Origin: an uncultured Eubacterium sp.
GTDB lineage: Bacteria; Bacillota; Clostridia; Lachnospirales; Lachnospiraceae
NCBI GenBank assembly: GCA_910584595.1
Contig: CAJUBQ010000004.1
Coordinates: forward strand, 1 to 64,000
DNA length: 64,000 nt
Direction of reading: 5' to 3'
Both the position numbers and the translations under genes were made by a program. Below are positions 1-7,542 of this stretch, piece after piece. How positions within the stretch are numbered: position 1 is the stretch's first letter; each line of letters begins with the position of its first letter. The notes under the pieces were generated by a model. It was given only the letters and a program-made list of their open reading frames with translations, was not told the DNA's origin and ran no database searches.

Positions 1-13
1 AGCAATTATGTGT

Positions 14-315
14 AATGCTTTAGAAAGTCAGCTGGATGAGGGAATCGGCCCTGTCTCATTGTGACTTTGGAAGAATGTTAGAAGCCCTTAGTATTCTGCT
101 CGAAACACAGGCGGCGAAGCCGTAGCGGCGCCTTTAGCTGCTGGCGTTAAGCCAGGGCGAATTAGGCGCCGCGTCCGTCCGGCACCACAACTTAAATGCA
201 GAATGCTTAGGGATTCTTACGTTCTGGAAACCGGAACAATGAGACAGGGCCGATTCCCTCATCCGGCGTCCGGGAGGCCCAAAAGCAACACTTTGTCTAA
301 ACAGTTGCTTTGTTA
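14..315 (+). repeat. Long-stem structured element, copy 1
   Basis: Non-coding palindromic element. Bases 34-61 and 237-264 are perfectly complementary over 28 bp. The ~175-base core between them contains nested stems: GCGGCGCC with GGCGCCGC around a CTGGC-GTTAA-GCCAG hairpin, and ATTCTGC with GCAGAAT. A second copy lies at 9715-10003 in the same orientation; its core is clearly homologous but its outer stem is unrelated in sequence. Similarity continues outside the stem (AATGCTTT before it, CGGGA..CC..AA.GC.AAC after it). I do not recognise the family. It may be a structured RNA or a mobile hairpin element. The rest of the region to 465 holds short hairpins (AAGCAAC with GTTGCTT, GTTACT with AGTAAC) and no gene. 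Confidence 0.8.
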
Positions 316-465
316 CTTGTCCACCCCGTGAATAGTAACGCCCTTTGTTCGTCATAAAAAAGAACAGAAAACAAGGATTGCCATAACTTCCATAATTTGT
401 TATGATAATAAAAACGGACAGACGTGTGATATGGTTTGTCTGAAGCAAAAAGAAAGGCAGTAAGA

Positions 466-2070
466 ATGAAACAGGCACGTATTTTACAAAATAAGACATA
501 TCTGTATCTGACAGAGTTTTTTGCAGGTATGTCCGTAATGGCAGTGGAATTAGGGGCAAGCCGCCTGCTTGCTCCCTATTTTAGTTCTTCACAGATCGTA
601 TGGACGATCATTATCGGTACGATTATGATCGCAATGGCTCTTGGCAACATATACGGAGGCAGGACGGCAGATAAAAATCCCGATCCCGGAAAGCTGTACA
701 AACGAATGATCGTGGCGGCCATATGGATTGCGGCAATTCCGGTTGTTGGAAAATATTTGATACTGGGCATTTCAGCTTTGCTTATTTTTACGGTAAACAG
801 TAATTTTTTAATTTTGGCGGCGTTTTTTGCCTGTATGGTAATTTTTGTGTTTCCGCTGTTTTTGCTTGGGACAGTGACGCCTTCCCTCGTGAAATATACG
901 GTGGATAGTCTGGAAGATAATGGAAAGATCGTAGGAATGCTGAATGCATCGAATACGATCGGCAGTATTCTTGGAACGTTTTTGCCGACTTTTGTCACAA
1001 TCCCGGCCGTTGGCGCTTCGGTTACATTTCTTATTTTTGCCGGTATTTTGCTGCTGCTTGCGCTGGTTTATTTTATTTCCGTAAAGGAAGGCGGCAAAGG
1101 CGCTGCATTCGGTGTGATCTTGTTTCTGGTCTGTTGTCTGGCGGGAAGGTCAGACAGTTTTGCGTTTTGGGAAACAGACCTTTCTTATGAGGGGGAATCG
1201 GTCTATAATTATTTGCAGGTAAAGGAAGATGAAAACAGCGTGATCTTATCTACCAATGTGCTGTTTGGCGTGCAGTCGATTTTGAAAAAAGATAACAGCC
1301 TGTCAGGAATGTATTACGATTACGCGCTGGCGGCTCCGTTTATGGCGGGCGTCTATGAAAAAGAGCGTCTGGATGTGCTGATTCTTGGAATGGGAACCGG
1401 AACTTTTGCCACGCAGTGTAAGCGGTATTTTCCAAATGTGCGTATGGAAGGCGTGGAAATAGATGAAAAGATTACAGATCTTGCCAGAACGTATTTTGCG
1501 CTTCCCGAAGATGTGCCGGTAGCAGCTTATGACGGACGTGCATATTTAAACGTTGTAGATCATAAATATGATGTGATTATGGTAGATGCTTATCAGGATA
1601 TTACGATCCCTTTTCAGATGTCGTCCGTGGAATTTTTTACAATGGTAAAGTCACATTTAAAAGAAGACGGCGTGATGGTTGTCAATATGAATATGCGCAC
1701 GACGCAGGAAGGAAGTATGAACGAATATCTTGCGGATACGATCAGCCATGTTTTTGATTCTGTTTATACGGCAGATGTAACAGGCTCTACAAACCGGGAA
1801 CTGTTTGCTTCTGCTTCACCGGATATTTTAGAAGTGATGCAGGATCAGATGGCGCTTACATCGGACAGTGACCTTGCAGATCTGATGGATCGAACGGCAG
1901 AGCGTTTGGCAGCATATGAGCCAGGCGACTATTTGCTGACAGACGATTGTGCTCCGGTGGAGCTGCTTGGAATGCGGGTCATTGATGAGCTGATCCGGGA
2001 TGAAGTAAGGTATTATCGTGAGATTTATGAAAAAGAAGGTCTGAAAGGACTTTTGGATTTCATATTGTGA
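466..2070 (+). CDS. Membrane-anchored spermidine synthase-like protein
   Basis: 534 residues. The first ~220 residues form several hydrophobic membrane segments and the remainder is a Rossmann-fold aminopropyltransferase-like domain. The S-adenosyl binding loop reads ILGMGTGTFATQ near residue 306, followed by an acidic residue in GVEIDE and by a VDAYQD segment near residue 374. Soluble spermidine synthases usually carry DSTDP at that last point, so the substrate is uncertain. The family is the fused-MFS/spermidine synthase group. ATG 466 is preferred over an upstream in-frame TTG at 436 because AGAAAGG lies just before it. It stands alone, with ~90 bases before the phosphodiesterase gene. Confidence 0.8.
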   Translation: MKQARILQNKTYLYLTEFFAGMSVMAVELGASRLLAPYFSSSQIVWTIIIGTIMIAMALGNIYGGRTADKNPDPGKLYKRMIVAAIWIAAIPVVGKYLILGISALLIFTVNSNFLILAAFFACMVIFVFPLFLLGTVTPSLVKYTVDSLEDNGKIVGMLNASNTIGSILGTFLPTFVTIPAVGASVTFLIFAGILLLLALVYFISVKEGGKGAAFGVILFLVCCLAGRSDSFAFWETDLSYEGESVYNYLQVKEDENSVILSTNVLFGVQSILKKDNSLSGMYYDYALAAPFMAGVYEKERLDVLILGMGTGTFATQCKRYFPNVRMEGVEIDEKITDLARTYFALPEDVPVAAYDGRAYLNVVDHKYDVIMVDAYQDITIPFQMSSVEFFTMVKSHLKEDGVMVVNMNMRTTQEGSMNEYLADTISHVFDSVYTADVTGSTNRELFASASPDILEVMQDQMALTSDSDLADLMDRTAERLAAYEPGDYLLTDDCAPVELLGMRVIDELIRDEVRYYREIYEKEGLKGLLDFIL

Positions 2071-2158
2071 AAACGAAAGGAACAGGTAACAGATAGAAGT
2101 TTCAGGCTTATGATGTATAGAAAATATATTTAGAATAAAGAATAAAGGTAATGATGGG

Positions 2159-2944
2159 ATGAAAAAAACACTTGTATGGGCTCACAGGGGAGCCAGTGCT
2201 TATGCACCGGAAAACACATTGGAAGCATTTCAAAAAGCAGTAGAATTAAAAGCGGACGGCATTGAACTGGATGTGCAGCAGACAAAGGATGGGAAGCTTG
2301 TTGTGATTCATGACGAAATGGTCGACCGCGTCAGCAGTGCTTCCGGCTGGGTGAAAGATTATACGTATGAAAAATTAAAAAAGATTAATGTGAACCAGCG
2401 CTTTTCACAATACGGAACACAGTATATCCCAACGCTGGAGGAAGTCTATGAGCTGATTCGGCCGACAAACTTAACGATCAACGTAGAATTAAAAACGGGG
2501 GTTGTTTTCTATCCGGAACTTGAGGAACAGGTGTTGGATTTGACTGAACAGATGGGAATGCAGGAACGTGTCATTTATTCTTCTTTTAATCATTACAGCA
2601 TCCGCAAAATCAAACGTTTGAAGCCGGATGCAATGACCGGTCTGCTGTATCAGGATGGTATGATAGATGTTGTTTCGTATGCAAAAAAAACGGTGAAAGC
2701 GGATGCGCTACATCCGGCTGTTTATAATGTGCAGTATCCTGATTTTTTTGCAGAATGCAGCAGATATGGGCTGAAAGTACACGTATGGACGGTGAATGAA
2801 GAAGAACATATGCGTTTGTTGTGTGAAAACGGAACAGATGCAATGATTACCAATGACCCAAAACTGGGAAGAGCAGTTGCGGATGAGTATGAAGACGGAA
2901 AGCTGATCCCTGAACTTGTGCGGGAGCTGGAAAAGATATTATGA
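2159..2944 (+). CDS. Glycerophosphodiester phosphodiesterase
   Basis: 261-residue GDPD-family TIM-barrel enzyme expected to hydrolyse glycerophosphodiesters to glycerol-3-phosphate and an alcohol. HRGA at residues 9-12, PENT at 17-20, E36 and D38 (ELD) and H51 (HDE) match the catalytic histidines and metal ligands of the family. A further glutamate lies in NVELKTG. There is no signal peptide, so it should be cytoplasmic, like UgpQ. The next gene, a lysophospholipase-like hydrolase, starts 37 bases downstream, suggesting a small phospholipid-turnover operon. Confidence 0.9.
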   Translation: MKKTLVWAHRGASAYAPENTLEAFQKAVELKADGIELDVQQTKDGKLVVIHDEMVDRVSSASGWVKDYTYEKLKKINVNQRFSQYGTQYIPTLEEVYELIRPTNLTINVELKTGVVFYPELEEQVLDLTEQMGMQERVIYSSFNHYSIRKIKRLKPDAMTGLLYQDGMIDVVSYAKKTVKADALHPAVYNVQYPDFFAECSRYGLKVHVWTVNEEEHMRLLCENGTDAMITNDPKLGRAVADEYEDGKLIPELVRELEKIL

Positions 2945-2981
2945 CAGGCGCCGCCTATCAGGAAGGATCTGAACAGGTATT

Positions 2982-3956
2982 ATGACGGAGAAAATAAACA
3001 TAGAGTATGTGCAGGAAACCGGATTTCGCGAGCGGATGAAGAAGGTATCGCAGACTTATTTAAAAAAATACAGGCGCCGGGGCAGATTTACGAGCTATGA
3101 CGGTACGCGCATTTTTTATTTTACTTATATACGCAAAAACGCGAAAGGAAATATCGTAATTTCCCATGGATTCAGCGAGTTTGCAGAAAAATATGACGAA
3201 ATGATTTATTATTTTCTGCAGGCGGGATATTCCGTATTTATAGCGGAGCATCGGGGCCACGGCAGATCGGAGCGCAGGCTTTCAAATATGGATAAAGTAT
3301 ATGTAGAAAGCTTTGCGCAGTATGTCAGGGATCTTCGTATATTTGTCAACAAAATTGTAAAGCGGCATCAGAATGAAATGATATTATTTGCACATTCTAT
3401 GGGTGGAGCGATTGGTGCATTGTACTTACAGCGGTATCCGGGAGATTTTCAAAAAGCAATATTATCTGCGCCAATGATACAGATGAAAGTCCACGGACTG
3501 CCGTATCCGGCCGCTATGATGATTGCGCGCATATGCAAATGTCTTGGGTTTGGAAAGGCATATGCAGCCGGACAGCATGGATTTTCCATGAAGCCCAAAT
3601 TTGAACGAAGCAGCTGTTTAAGTGAAGAGAGGTATTTATACGCACATGAAAAGAGGAAAGCAAATAAAAGGCGCCGGACAAACGGAGCCTGCTACAGCTG
3701 GGTATGTGCGGCGCAAACGGCGTCTGTTTTTGTGCAGGCATCTGAAAATATTCGAAAAATAGACATTCCGGTGCTTGTATTTGCGGCTGGCAGAGATCAT
3801 ATGGTCAATACGGATGAAATCTGCAGATTTGCAGGAAAATTGAAAAATGCCAGACTTGTCTGGTTTTTAGATGCAAAACATGAGATTTTTAATGCAAAGG
3901 AGCGGTCTTCGATGCAGTTTTTCGAGGAAATCTTTTTATTTCTGCAGGAGGGGTAA
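2982..3956 (+). CDS. Alpha/beta hydrolase, lysophospholipase-like
   Basis: 324-residue serine hydrolase of the monoacylglycerol lipase/lysophospholipase type. ISHGFSEFAEKYD near residue 60 forms the oxyanion loop, AHSMGGA near residue 138 carries the nucleophile, and the aspartate in AAGRDHMVN (~270) and histidine in DAKHEIF (~300) complete the triad. It has no signal peptide. Its 3' end carries the AGGAGGGG ribosome site of the downstream transporter gene, which begins four bases after its stop, so the two are very likely co-transcribed with the preceding phosphodiesterase. The true substrate, acylglycerol or lysophospholipid, cannot be decided. Confidence 0.85.
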   Translation: MTEKINIEYVQETGFRERMKKVSQTYLKKYRRRGRFTSYDGTRIFYFTYIRKNAKGNIVISHGFSEFAEKYDEMIYYFLQAGYSVFIAEHRGHGRSERRLSNMDKVYVESFAQYVRDLRIFVNKIVKRHQNEMILFAHSMGGAIGALYLQRYPGDFQKAILSAPMIQMKVHGLPYPAAMMIARICKCLGFGKAYAAGQHGFSMKPKFERSSCLSEERYLYAHEKRKANKRRRTNGACYSWVCAAQTASVFVQASENIRKIDIPVLVFAAGRDHMVNTDEICRFAGKLKNARLVWFLDAKHEIFNAKERSSMQFFEEIFLFLQEG

Positions 3957-3960
3957 CGAT

Positions 3961-5202
3961 ATGCCAAAAAAAATGAAACTGACAAAGATGGAAAAGGCAT
4001 GGATACTATATGATGTGGGCAATTCTGCATTTGTGCTGCTTGTAGCTACGTTATTTCCGATTTATTTCGACGCGATCGCGCAGCAGGCAGGAATTTCTTC
4101 AGTTGATTATCTGGCATATTGGGGATATGCGGCTTCTGCAGTAACAATCATTGTGGCGCTTTTAGGGCCGGTGCTTGGCACGATGACTGATTTTAAGGGA
4201 TGGAAAAAGCCTGTTTTTCTTGGCAGTATGATACTTGGGACAACAGGATGTCTGCTGCTTGGATTTATGCGGTCATGGTTTGTGTTTTTAGTAATCTTTG
4301 TCATTGCCAAATGCGGATTTTCTGCAAGTCTGATTTTTTATGATGCGATGTTATCAGATGTGACCTCGCCGGAGCGTATGGATGAAGTGTCTGCAAGAGG
4401 ATTTGCCTGGGGATATATTGGCAGCTGTATCCCATTTATTGCGGGCCTTGCGCTCGTATTGTCCGCTCCTGTCACAGGGCTTCCTCAGTTGGATGCGATG
4501 ACGGCAGCTTTTTCCATCGCGGCGCTTTGGTGGTTTTTTGCAACGGTTCCGCTCTGGCGTTCTTACCGGCAGGTGCATTATATACCGGCAGATCGCAAAA
4601 TCGTAAGAAACAGTTTCAAAAGACTTGGGAATACATTAAAAAATATGCGCAGTCATCCGGAAGTATTCTGGTTTTTACTGTCGTTTTTTTGTTATATCGA
4701 CGGCGTATATACAATCATTGATATGGCGACGGCTTATGGAACGGCGTTGGGTCTGGATACGACAGGACTGTTGCTTGCTTTGCTGCTGACACAGATTGTG
4801 GCGTTTCCGGCTACGCTTGTATTTGGAAGACTGTCGAATACGTATGCTCCCCAAACGTTAATTTCTGTTTGTATCGTAGCATACACCTTGATTACGCTGT
4901 TTGGTATGACGCTGGATTCTCAGCCGAAGTTTTGGATATTGGCAGTTTGCGTCGGTTTGTTTCAAGGCGGCGTCCAGGCATTGTCGCGCTCGCATTTTGC
5001 AAAAATTATACCAAAAGACCAGTCTGGAGAATACTTTGGGATTTTTGATATCTGTGGGAAAGGAGCTTCCTTTCTGGGAACGATGCTCGTTAGTATGACA
5101 AGCCAGATTACGAATAGCATTCATTATGGGATTGGCTCACTCGTAGTATTGTTTCTATTAGGTTTTTTGCTGTTTCAAAAGTCGTGCAAATATATCAAAT
5201 AA
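3961..5202 (+). CDS. MFS transporter, UMF1 (Atg22-like) family
   Basis: 413 residues with about twelve hydrophobic segments. The opening EKAWILYDVGNSAFVLLVATLFPIYF, quoted here only in part as YDVGNSAF, and the DFKGWKKP loop between early helices are typical of the UMF1/vacuole-effluxer Atg22-like group, whose bacterial substrates are unknown. ATG 3961 is chosen because GGAGGGG sits 9 bases upstream and the preceding gene stops at 3956; the longer in-frame extension lies inside that gene. It is the last gene of a three-gene phospholipid-related operon, so export of a lipid breakdown product is possible (inference). Confidence 0.85.
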   Translation: MPKKMKLTKMEKAWILYDVGNSAFVLLVATLFPIYFDAIAQQAGISSVDYLAYWGYAASAVTIIVALLGPVLGTMTDFKGWKKPVFLGSMILGTTGCLLLGFMRSWFVFLVIFVIAKCGFSASLIFYDAMLSDVTSPERMDEVSARGFAWGYIGSCIPFIAGLALVLSAPVTGLPQLDAMTAAFSIAALWWFFATVPLWRSYRQVHYIPADRKIVRNSFKRLGNTLKNMRSHPEVFWFLLSFFCYIDGVYTIIDMATAYGTALGLDTTGLLLALLLTQIVAFPATLVFGRLSNTYAPQTLISVCIVAYTLITLFGMTLDSQPKFWILAVCVGLFQGGVQALSRSHFAKIIPKDQSGEYFGIFDICGKGASFLGTMLVSMTSQITNSIHYGIGSLVVLFLLGFLLFQKSCKYIK

Positions 5203-5237
5203 GCGCGTGACGCGTGCACACTTTTCACAAACGCTCA

Positions 5238-5243
5238 TATAAT
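5238..5243 (+). promoter_or_regulatory. Candidate -10 box before the M14 peptidase gene
   Basis: TATAAT at 5238-5243 is a perfect -10 hexamer. The -35 region 17 bases upstream (TGCACA) is weak. It is followed by the palindrome-element remnant at 5268-5299 and then the peptidase start. Confidence 0.35.
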
Positions 5244-5267
5244 AGTAAAAAATTGGGTACATTGTGC

Positions 5268-5299
5268 TAAAGCGTGTTTGAAAAATCATTCCCGCTCTA
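5268..5299 (+). repeat. Solo end of the AGCGTGTTTGAAAAATC palindromic element
   Basis: Bases 5271-5295 read AGCGTGTTTGAAAAATCATT followed by CCCGC. The same string forms the left end of the complete palindromic element at 28660-28841. Only this end is present here, followed directly by CTCTAG, which resembles the outer tip of the other end, so this looks like an internally deleted copy or remnant just before the peptidase start. Confidence 0.6.
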
Positions 5300-5318
5300 G
5301 GCAAAGGTTTGGGTGAGC

Positions 5319-6593
5319 ATGAGAGATTTAGTTCCGGGTGATCGGGGAGTATTGGTGCAGTATGTGCAGCTTGCGTTGTCGCGTGCGGGATTTCCTGTAA
5401 CGATAGACGGGATATTTGGAGAAAAGACATGTACGGGTCTTAAGGAATTTTTCAGCAGCGGACAGGAATGTAAAATTGGCAGTACACAGTGGGAAATGCT
5501 GCTTCCATATTTAAAAGGATATCAGACGTATCGGGTGCAGGAGGGGGATACCTTGTGGTCGGTTGCCGCACATATGCGTTCTACCGTACAGAGGTTAACA
5601 ACTGCAAATCCGATGGTGGATCCTGCGAATCTGTCTGCAGGTACGGTGTTATTCGTGCCGTTTGATTTTCCGCTTGTATCGCAGGAGGTGGCGTATTCTT
5701 CCTATATAACGGACTGGATATTGGAAGGGCTTTTGGTGCGCTATCCTTTTTTGCATGAGGAGCCGGTTGGAAAAAGCGTTATGGGCCGTAATCTGACTGT
5801 GATAAGCATCGGAGAAGGAAAAAAACAAGTGTTTTATAATGCAGCGTTTCATGCGAATGAATGGATTACGACGCCAGTGTTGTTAAAGTTTGCAGAAGAT
5901 TATGCAGAAGCTTTTTCCAGGGGACAGCAGGTTGCAGGCGTGCCGGCATCCTGGCTGTATTATGGATTTCATCTTTCGCTGCTTGCGCTTGTGAATCCGG
6001 ATGGCGTTGATTTGGTGAACGGCGTATTAGATGATAATGAAACCAGGTATTTGAATCAGGCTCAGCAGATTGCAGCCCGGTATCCGGATATTCCATTTCC
6101 GCAGGGGTGGAAGGCGAATATTGATGGAATCGATTTAAACCTTCAGTTTCCGGCAGGATGGGAACAGGCAAAAGAGATCAAATACGCGCAGGGATACGAA
6201 ACGCCGGCGCCAAGAGACTATGTAGGAGAAGCGCCTTTGACAGCGCCGGAAAGCAGGGCTGTTTATGATTATACGAGAGCCAATGATTTTTCGCTGATTT
6301 TGGCGTACCATACGCAGGGCGAGGTCATTTACTGGAAATATCTGGATTATGAGCCGGATCATTCTTACCGGATTGCAAGATACTTTCAGGAGGTCAGCGG
6401 TTATGCAGTAGAAGAGACGCCGGGCGCATCCGGATATGCGGGTTATAAAGACTGGTTTATACAAGAGTATAACCGGCCGGGTTATACGATTGAAGCAGGT
6501 CTGGGCATCAATCCATTGCAGATGGATCAGTTTGCAAAAATTTATGAAGATAATATAGGAATATTGACCGGAGGAATGACACAGCTTTATTGA
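5319..6593 (+). CDS. LysM/M14 peptidoglycan peptidase (gamma-D-Glu-meso-DAP peptidase type)
   Basis: 424 residues in three parts: a peptidoglycan-binding domain (about 1-65, PGDRGVLVQYVQLAL), a LysM domain (about 69-112, YRVQEGDTLWSVAAH), and an M14 zinc carboxypeptidase domain (about 125-424). HANE near residues 177-180 supplies two zinc ligands, NPDGVDLVN and YHTQGEVIYW (~330) match the third-ligand and substrate regions, and the glutamate in TIEAGLG (~391) is the general base. The architecture fits endopeptidase I, which cleaves gamma-D-Glu to meso-DAP. There is no signal peptide, as in some sporulation or recycling enzymes. A GTG at 5313 is an alternative start; neither has a strong ribosome site. 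Confidence 0.85.
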   Translation: MRDLVPGDRGVLVQYVQLALSRAGFPVTIDGIFGEKTCTGLKEFFSSGQECKIGSTQWEMLLPYLKGYQTYRVQEGDTLWSVAAHMRSTVQRLTTANPMVDPANLSAGTVLFVPFDFPLVSQEVAYSSYITDWILEGLLVRYPFLHEEPVGKSVMGRNLTVISIGEGKKQVFYNAAFHANEWITTPVLLKFAEDYAEAFSRGQQVAGVPASWLYYGFHLSLLALVNPDGVDLVNGVLDDNETRYLNQAQQIAARYPDIPFPQGWKANIDGIDLNLQFPAGWEQAKEIKYAQGYETPAPRDYVGEAPLTAPESRAVYDYTRANDFSLILAYHTQGEVIYWKYLDYEPDHSYRIARYFQEVSGYAVEETPGASGYAGYKDWFIQEYNRPGYTIEAGLGINPLQMDQFAKIYEDNIGILTGGMTQLY

Positions 6594-6638
6594 GTTTTAT
6601 AGCTGCGTTACAAGGTACAGGAAAGAGAGGAAAAACAG

Positions 6639-7049
6639 ATGGAACAAGGAAAACTGGAGATTCGCTATAAGATTTATATGGAGGCAGAAGACATCTCGCA
6701 GTCACGGATTCATTCGAGCGTTGCGTTTTTGAAAAATCGTCTGGAAAACTCACGCAACAGGTATTTAAAAAATGCGTCTTTTGACGATGAAAGTGATATG
6801 GACGCGTTTGTGCTGCGGTTTTATGTAGAAAATGAAATCATAGAAACCACGTGTTCTTCACCGGAGGATGCAGAGTCATTTGTTATTGATCTGGCGGAAA
6901 TACTGGATGCAGCCGCCGCCGCACATTCTTTTATGGATCTGGAAGGGGAATTTTCCTGGAACTATCAGGAAGAAGATAAAAAGTATACGTTTCGTTCGGA
7001 AAGCGGATGGGATTACTGTGACTTTACGGAAGTAAGGAACTGTATGTAA
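6639..7049 (+). CDS. Unrecognised 136-residue protein
   Basis: Small acidic protein starting at ATG 6639 behind AAGAGAGGAA. It has no signal peptide or membrane segment. A basic stretch (KNRLENSRNRYLKN, ~30-44) is followed by an alternating acidic and hydrophobic body and an aromatic C-terminal part (FSWNYQEEDKKYTF). I recognise no family. Oddly, the last codons (EVRNCM) and the stop are formed by the left arm of the palindromic element at 7035-7212, so the C-terminus was probably altered or trimmed by that element. It follows the peptidase gene by 45 bases and may be co-transcribed with it. Confidence 0.6.
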   Translation: MEQGKLEIRYKIYMEAEDISQSRIHSSVAFLKNRLENSRNRYLKNASFDDESDMDAFVLRFYVENEIIETTCSSPEDAESFVIDLAEILDAAAAAHSFMDLEGEFSWNYQEEDKKYTFRSESGWDYCDFTEVRNCM

Positions 7050-7212
7050 ATAACCCATGATCTTTGCTTGTCTTTTTCTACGAGAGCGCTATGCAAAAAT
7101 CAGTTACATAGCCTGCTACAGCGTGCCCCTTAGGGTATGCGCCTGATTTTTGAATGGCGCTCACGAAGAAAAATCCTGCGCAAATATCACAGGTTATTTA
7201 CATACAGTTCCT
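7035..7212. repeat. Palindromic element, TAAGGAACTG family (long form)
   Basis: Perfect 21-bp inverted repeats at 7035-7055 and 7192-7212 (outer tip AGGAACTGTATG) enclose a second near-complementary stem (TACGAGAGCGCTATGCAAAAA against TTTTTGAATGGCGCTCACGAA). The whole 178 bp can fold as one hairpin. The left arm supplies the stop codon of the preceding gene. A short relative with the same tips lies at 37438-37488. It encodes no protein and is MITE-like. Confidence 0.75.
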
Positions 7213-7232
7213 AAAAGATGAATTGTAAAACA

Positions 7233-7499
7233 GAAAACATAGTATAGAAAACACAGAAAAAAAGATCACGGAAACATAGTATAAGAAAACACAGATAAAA
7301 AAGAATATGGAAACATGGTATAGAAAACACAGATAAAAAAGAATATGGAAACATGGTATAGAAAACACAGATAAAAAAGAATATGGAAACATAGTATAAG
7401 AAAACACAGATAAAAAAGAATATGGAAACATAGTATAAGAAAACACAGATAAAAAGAATATGGAAACATAGTATAGAAAACACAGAAAAAAAAATCATG
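7233..7499. repeat. Tandem repeat, seven units of 37-39 bp
   Basis: Seven direct units begin near 7233, 7271, 7310, 7348, 7386, 7425 and 7463, each a variant of GAAACATAGTATA(A)GAAAACA followed by CAGATAAAAAAGAATATG. Two inner units are identical; the first and last end differently (ATCACG, ATCATG). The array ends ~45 bases before the ATPase start. Unlike a CRISPR it has no spacers. Strong A/T strand asymmetry suggests slipped-strand expansion. Confidence 0.9.
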
Positions 7500-7542
7500 A
7501 AAAAGATTTTGAAACAGATAGGAAAAACAGGAGCGTCAGCAT

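Noticed and set aside
34..264. Retron or group II intron fragment
   Set aside because: Outer inverted repeats recall retron a1/a2, but no reverse transcriptase is nearby and intron domain V/VI motifs are not seen.
134..559. Minus-strand 141-codon frame
   Set aside because: It spans copy 1 of the long-stem element and part of the next gene's coding strand; no start signals.
3871..3960. Longer N-terminus for the UMF1 transporter
   Set aside because: The extension lies within the preceding hydrolase gene, and a strong ribosome site marks ATG 3961.
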